Source: JABIAL01 sp964645825 (GTDB lineage: Bacteria; Patescibacteriota; Patescibacteriia; UBA1558; GWA2-36-10). From it: a stretch of 7,928 bases of DNA. A program made the translations under genes and the position numbers. Below the pieces are notes generated by a model. The model was not told the origin of the DNA and ran no database searches. It was given only the letters and a program-made list of their open reading frames with translations. Every line of letters begins with the position of its first letter. Within the stretch, counting starts at the first letter, position 1. Shown here piece by piece: positions 4,347 through 7,928 of the stretch. The stretch covers positions 1 to 7,928 of the forward strand of contig CAZXZY010000029.1 in the NCBI GenBank assembly GCA_964645825.1. Reading direction: 5' to 3'.

Positions 4347-5098
4347 AGAAGCAAAAAATTGTTGAGTGTGTGGCAAAATCATTGGGTGACAATCAACACA
4401 TCATTTCAGCTCGAGTTTATGGGTCTTGGTTTTTTAATCATGATTCAGAAGATTTAGATATAGCAGTTATGATACCAAGTAGAAGGGGTGTTGTTGAGCC
4501 TGGTGTCTATCAAGAACTACGTGATTTGAGAAGAGAATTATGTTTAAGCACAGATTGTGATATTGATTTGGTGCCTCATACCATGGATGAGGTGACCAAC
4601 ATGCAATCGCCACTGTGGTATCCAAGGTATAATCCCTCGCTGGTTTCCGGCAAAGACATTAAGGGTAGTATGTGCATTGAATCAAGCTGCAACAGAACAG
4701 AGCTTGCAAGTTTTGCAGACATGACGACTTATGTTTTGCTAGACAACAGGACTATTTGTCGTAGGCAATTAGTGAGGACCTTAAGTAAGACGGAGGCCAG
4801 AATTTTTGTAAGTAAATTGTTGCATGGCCCAGGCAACGCACTGACACGTTATGCGTGTAAGCATTCTCTACATTATATATGTTCCCCATCAGATTTAATA
4901 CAATGCTTTAAACATTTTGATGATATATATAATGTCGATTCTACGCCAGCAATGAATTTTCTACAAAAATGTAAACAAGGAATGAATTACGGTCAGGCAC
5001 TAAAATTGATGCTGTGGTATGAAACATTAGTTTCGCTAGTTATTTATAGTGAAACTCAAGCAGAACAGTATAGTCAAGTTTGTGAAAATATAGGATAA
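4343..5098 (+). CDS. Nucleotidyltransferase-fold protein (polymerase beta superfamily), target unknown
   Basis: The 251-residue protein has the polymerase-beta-type nucleotidyltransferase signature near its N terminus. This is VYGSWFFNHDSEDLDIAVMI, with G27-S28 and D37-x-D39, followed by a further strand DCDIDLVP whose D75 is a plausible third metal ligand. Such domains transfer nucleotidyl groups to proteins, RNA or small molecules (antibiotic adenylyltransferases, MNT antitoxins, tRNA CCA enzymes). I cannot tell which substrate applies. Residues from about 110 onward are not recognised; the end looks helical. It contains 11 cysteines (C9, C67, C72, C111, C116, C139, C172, C180, C188, C210, C247), unusual for its neighbours and without an obvious zinc-binding spacing. 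G+C is near 39% in the parts counted, against roughly 20-25% in the following gene. It has a strong SD, a hairpin leader upstream and its own terminator. No HEPN partner gene adjoins it. Confidence 0.8.
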   Translation: MKKQKIVECVAKSLGDNQHIISARVYGSWFFNHDSEDLDIAVMIPSRRGVVEPGVYQELRDLRRELCLSTDCDIDLVPHTMDEVTNMQSPLWYPRYNPSLVSGKDIKGSMCIESSCNRTELASFADMTTYVLLDNRTICRRQLVRTLSKTEARIFVSKLLHGPGNALTRYACKHSLHYICSPSDLIQCFKHFDDIYNVDSTPAMNFLQKCKQGMNYGQALKLMLWYETLVSLVIYSETQAEQYSQVCENIG

Positions 5099-5100
5099 AC

Positions 5101-5137
5101 AATAAGCCCAGGTGGGCGACTGCTTGGGCTTATTTTT
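5101..5137 (+). terminator. Intrinsic terminator after the nucleotidyltransferase-fold gene
   Basis: AATAAGCCCA (5101-5110) pairs perfectly with TGGGCTTATT (5125-5134), 10 bp, followed by T (to 5137). An alternative inner pairing GCCCA/TGGGC in the left half would compete with the full stem. Confidence 0.9.
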
Positions 5138-5152
5138 ATAATTTGCTATGAT
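5124..5152 (+). promoter_or_regulatory. Promoter of the DUF218 gene, embedded in the preceding terminator
   Basis: TTGGGC (5124-5129) lies in the right arm of the terminator stem, 17 bp before TATGAT (5147-5152), which also has an extended TG (5144-5145). The hexamer ends exactly 6 nt before the ATG at 5159, so the mRNA is predicted to start at the initiation codon, as for rnhB. Confidence 0.72.
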
Positions 5153-5158
5153 TTGAGT

Positions 5159-5716
5159 ATGATCATAAATAAGAAAAAAATAACCAGGTATATTTTTTTA
5201 GATAGTCAGCTAAATCAGGCGGATTTGGCGTTTATTTTTGGTACTAATAATCATGAAAAATTAGTAGAGCTAACCCATGAGTTGTGGCTAAAGAAGTTGT
5301 TCAACAATATTTTAATTTCGGGTGGCCATAAATTTACCGATAGTGTAAATGAAGCAGAATCTATAGCTGAGCAATTAATAAAAATAGGATTGCCTCTAGA
5401 TAAATTATTATTAGAAAATAAGTCGACCAATACCTTAGAAAATGTTTTGTTCTCCAAAAAATTATTAGAAGAAAAAAATAAATTAAAGAATATTAAAAGC
5501 ATTTTAATTATTGCTAAAAATTATCATGCGCGAAGAGCATTGATGACTTTAAAAAAATATTTTCCCAAATATATAAAATTTTATGTAGCTACTTATGACG
5601 CCTATGGGTTTGATAAAAATAATTGGTGGAAAAAAGTAGAAGATAAAAGTAGAGTTATTAACGAATTTAAGAAAATAAAAAAATATCTAGCCAAAAAAGA
5701 TATCGAGGAATTATAA
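5159..5716 (+). CDS. YdcF/SanA-like DUF218 family protein
   Basis: The 185-residue protein shows the DUF218 landmarks in order. It has a first strand ADLAFIFGTN (21-30), ILISGG (51-56), an acidic stretch NEAESIA (64-70), the signature ENKSTNTLEN (86-95), and SILIIAKNYHARRA (114-127) with its conserved His-Arg. E. coli members are YdcF, SanA and ElyC; the family is linked to envelope functions, and its reaction is poorly defined. No transmembrane segment or signal peptide is present, so it should be cytoplasmic like YdcF. A TTG at 5153 would extend the frame by two codons. I prefer ATG 5159 because the promoter's predicted start coincides with it and the TTG would lie outside the mRNA. Codons are extremely AT-rich. 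The next gene begins 26 bp later without an intervening terminator, so the two may be co-transcribed. Confidence 0.88.
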   Translation: MIINKKKITRYIFLDSQLNQADLAFIFGTNNHEKLVELTHELWLKKLFNNILISGGHKFTDSVNEAESIAEQLIKIGLPLDKLLLENKSTNTLENVLFSKKLLEEKNKLKNIKSILIIAKNYHARRALMTLKKYFPKYIKFYVATYDAYGFDKNNWWKKVEDKSRVINEFKKIKKYLAKKDIEEL

Positions 5717-5742
5717 ATATTTAACAATTAAAATTTAATAAA

Positions 5743-7928
5743 ATGAAGAAAACGATTTTGTTATCCGTTTTTGTGGCGGGATTAATATTTTTTGGTGTGC
5801 CATTTTGTCCCAAGGTTTTTGCTGTTGAAACGGATTTAATAATTTCTGAAATTATGTATGATCTACCAGGTGGTGACTCAGGACATGAATGGATTGAAAT
5901 TTATAATGGGGGAGTAGAAGAGATCATAGTAACGCCTGGCTCAGGTGGGCAAGCTTGGCGTTTTTTTGATGGTTCAAATCATACTTTAAACTTGACACAG
6001 GGCACGACTACGGTTGCTGCTCAAGAATTTTTTGTTTTAGCTGCTGATGCCGATCAATTTTTGATAGATTATCCAGAATTTAGCGGCACAGTTTTTGACA
6101 CTGTCATGAGCTTAGTAAATTCTAGCTCAAGTATTGCTTTGAGTTTTGACGGTGGTGATAATTATCCAGTAGAGGCAAGTTATGATTCTGTGTGGGGTGC
6201 TAATGGTACAGGGTTTAGTTTAGAAAAAATAAATTTGACCCAAGACTCAAGTCAAGAAAACTGGCAAGAAAGCTCGATTGAAAACGGAACTCCGGGGCAG
6301 GCTAATAGTGATGGTCAAGTGCAAGAAGAAGTTTTAGTGCCACAGGCAATTATTAGTTGTCCGGAAAGTTTATTAGTTGAAGAAGAGGGATTTTTCGATG
6401 CTTCACAATCTACTGATCCACAGAATCTATCATTAACATTTTTGTGGGATTTTTTAGATGGCACAACAGCTACGTCATCACAGGCTTATCATATTTGGAC
6501 AGAAGTAAATAATTATAATGTTAGCTTATTGGTTTCCAACGGAGAATTAGAGGGCACAGCTACTTGTTTGGTAGAAGTATTAGCTGAAGATGAAGAGATC
6601 GAAGAAGACGAAGATGATCCCGGCGGAGGCGGCACACCACCTCCGCCGCTCAATCCCTGGGACGATATTATCATTTCAGAATTTTTGCCTAATCCAGCAG
6701 GTAGTGATAACAACGAATGGATTGAACTTTTTAACAAAGGCGAAGAAACCATAGATTTGGGTGGTTTTAAATTGCAAGATAATTCAGCACGAATATTTAC
6801 AATTGCTGAAGATGAAAACTTAAACATCGCGGCTCAAGAATATTTAATTTTAGATAAAAGCTTCACTGGGATCTCTCTTAATAATACTGGTGGTGACGCC
6901 GTAAAACTTTATGATCCAGAAGAAGAACTATTAGAAATAATTGAATACAGTGGTGTAGCGCTAGAAGACAAAAGTTATGCTCGAGAAAACATGAATCTAG
7001 ATAATTTTTTATGGACCAGTGCTTTAACGCCAGGCGAAGATAATGAATTTATCGCCAATCTATCGCCACAAGCCAAAATAGATTTATTATCTAAAGATTT
7101 AGTGGTGGGTGAGAAAATAATTTTATCAGCTGAAGATTCTTCTGATCCAGAAGAAAGTGACTTAGAGTATGTTTGGGATTTTGGTGATGAAACCACAGGT
7201 GACGAAGCAAAAGAAAACCATATTTATCAAGCTGCTGGAAATTATTTAGTCAAACTAAAAGTCACAGACAGTGAGGGCGAGGAAGACGAAGTTAGTTTAT
7301 TAATTAATATTTTAGAATTAGAGTTAGATCTAGATATTCAGGATGTTCAGCCCATTGATTTTGATTTATCAGATTTAATAATTTCTGAATTTATTCCCAA
7401 TCCAGTTGGTTCAGATGATTATGAATGGATTGAACTACAAAATAAGTCAAATAAAAACATAGACTTATTAGCTTGGCATCTAGACGACCAAGATGGTGGT
7501 AGTCGACCTTATGTTTTTTCTACTAGCACATTAATTTTGTCGGGAGGTTTTCTGATAGTTTCTAGAGAAGAAAGCGGGCTGACTCTGAACAATAGTAATG
7601 ATCAAGTACGTTTGTTGACGCCACTACAAGAAGTGTGGCAAGAAATTGATTATGAAAAAATTCCCGAAGGCCAATCCATGGCCTGGGATGATTCGAATAA
7701 CGAATGGTTTATAAGTCAGGAGCCGACAGCAGGTTTATTTAACTATGCTATTAATTCCGCGCCGATAATTTATGGACCAGGACAATTGATGGACTTAGAA
7801 AAGAAACAGAGTATTGTCTTACAAGGTTTAGCCTTGCATGATGTGGCTTCTAGTACGCGTAGTTTGTATTTAGCTGATTGGGATCAAGAAGAAATTTATT
7901 TTGATCAAGTAGCTGAAATTTATTTTCA
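5743..7928 (+). CDS. Large secreted LTD-PKD repeat protein (3' end outside window)
   Basis: The frame is open from ATG 5743 to the window end (728 residues, no stop). Residues 1-27 form a signal peptide (MKKTILLSVFVAGLIFFG, cleavage likely after VFA27). Five domains alternate: LTD1 about 31-187, PKD1 about 199-279 (WDF at 235), LTD2 about 307-434, PKD2 about 440-524 (WDFGDE at 478), LTD3 about 544-667. Each LTD starts with an IISE motif followed by EWIEL or EWIEI (E49, E325, E561). PKD1 has a cysteine near each end (C206, C275), which could form a disulfide. An acidic plus Gly/Pro hinge (residues 282-302) joins PKD1 to LTD2. The final 60 residues begin an unassigned region. Lamin-tail and PKD domains are extracellular adhesion or scaffold modules, so a cell-surface or secreted role is expected. 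A catalytic domain beyond the window cannot be excluded. No SD; probably expressed with the DUF218 gene. Confidence 0.92.
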   Translation, partial: MKKTILLSVFVAGLIFFGVPFCPKVFAVETDLIISEIMYDLPGGDSGHEWIEIYNGGVEEIIVTPGSGGQAWRFFDGSNHTLNLTQGTTTVAAQEFFVLAADADQFLIDYPEFSGTVFDTVMSLVNSSSSIALSFDGGDNYPVEASYDSVWGANGTGFSLEKINLTQDSSQENWQESSIENGTPGQANSDGQVQEEVLVPQAIISCPESLLVEEEGFFDASQSTDPQNLSLTFLWDFLDGTTATSSQAYHIWTEVNNYNVSLLVSNGELEGTATCLVEVLAEDEEIEEDEDDPGGGGTPPPPLNPWDDIIISEFLPNPAGSDNNEWIELFNKGEETIDLGGFKLQDNSARIFTIAEDENLNIAAQEYLILDKSFTGISLNNTGGDAVKLYDPEEELLEIIEYSGVALEDKSYARENMNLDNFLWTSALTPGEDNEFIANLSPQAKIDLLSKDLVVGEKIILSAEDSSDPEESDLEYVWDFGDETTGDEAKENHIYQAAGNYLVKLKVTDSEGEEDEVSLLINILELELDLDIQDVQPIDFDLSDLIISEFIPNPVGSDDYEWIELQNKSNKNIDLLAWHLDDQDGGSRPYVFSTSTLILSGGFLIVSREESGLTLNNSNDQVRLLTPLQEVWQEIDYEKIPEGQSMAWDDSNNEWFISQEPTAGLFNYAINSAPIIYGPGQLMDLEKKQSIVLQGLALHDVASSTRSLYLADWDQEEIYFDQVAEIYF
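5833..7434 (+). repeat. DNA-level repeats at the LTD domain starts
   Basis: An exact 18-bp repeat, GATTTAATAATTTCTGAA, occurs at 5833-5850 and 7372-7389, at the start of LTD1 and LTD3. The 12-mer GAATGGATTGAA occurs three times (5887, 6715, 7423), once in each LTD and always in the same frame (EWIE). These fit domain duplication within the gene. Confidence 0.75.

Noticed and set aside
5153..5158. TTG start two codons upstream for the DUF218 gene
   Set aside because: It begins at the base directly after the -10 hexamer, before the predicted transcription start at 5159. The ATG at 5159 fits the same spacing as rnhB.
6513..6827. Minus-strand 104-codon frame rich in Ser and Pro
   Set aside because: It is antisense to the LTD-PKD gene. 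Its composition simply mirrors the acidic Glu/Asp and Gly/Pro hinge codons on the plus strand, and it has no SD or promoter.
1..7928. CRISPR array, insertion sequence, tRNA or rRNA
   Set aside because: No evenly spaced direct repeats, no transposase-like frame, no terminal inverted repeats flanking a gene, and no cloverleaf or conserved rRNA sequence were seen on either strand.
1..7928. Alternative genetic code with TGA as Gly or Trp
   Set aside because: No in-frame TGA occurs in any supported gene, TGG is used for Trp and GGN for Gly, and the supported genes all end in TAA. The standard bacterial code explains everything, though TGA use as a stop cannot be confirmed either.

Overview
The window looks like a stretch of an AT-rich, compact bacterial chromosome, most likely from the Patescibacteria (Candidate Phyla Radiation), Parcubacteria-like. 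The grounds are indirect. There is a secreted protein alternating lamin-tail (LTD) and PKD domains, an architecture frequent in that group. Most genes lack a Shine-Dalgarno (SD) site, intergenic gaps are short, and all eight complete stop codons of the main genes are TAA. No in-frame TGA is seen, so nothing points to the recoded code 25. The phylum is an inference; no rRNA or tRNA gene is present to settle it.

Layout. Positions 1-2392 hold a tight same-strand cluster: the 3' end of a thioredoxin gene, thioredoxin reductase (trxB) and a glutamate dehydrogenase (gdhA), separated by 4-bp gaps and closed by an intrinsic terminator. Immediately after the terminator, an extended -10 promoter lies exactly 6 nt from the ATG of RNase HII (rnhB), implying a leaderless mRNA. 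Next come a self-contained unit for an 81-residue two-helix membrane protein (own promoter, strong SD, own terminator) and a 459-bp stretch without a confident gene (3356-3814). That stretch contains a consensus-like promoter, several hairpins and a strong terminator, and is best read as a candidate structured ncRNA of about 230 nt, followed by the palindrome-flanked promoter region of ssb. Single-strand DNA-binding protein (ssb) is followed by a large hairpin and a possible 17-codon leader ORF that overlaps the start of a Cys-rich nucleotidyltransferase-fold gene, which ends in a terminator. Then a second leaderless-type promoter drives a YdcF/DUF218-like gene, and 26 bp later begins a very large secreted LTD-PKD-LTD-PKD-LTD protein that runs off the window end.

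Functionally, the first block couples thiol redox (TrxA/TrxB) with amino-acid/ammonia metabolism (GdhA). RnhB and Ssb are genome maintenance. The last block concerns the cell surface. Two start-signal styles coexist: leaderless or SD-less AT-rich genes (rnhB, DUF218, LTD, trxB, gdhA), and SD-led genes (81-residue protein, ssb, nucleotidyltransferase), of which the 81-residue protein and the nucleotidyltransferase are visibly richer in G+C. The most promising undescribed items are the candidate ncRNA at about 3460-3692, the repeated leaderless-promoter signature, and the structured leader before the nucleotidyltransferase gene.
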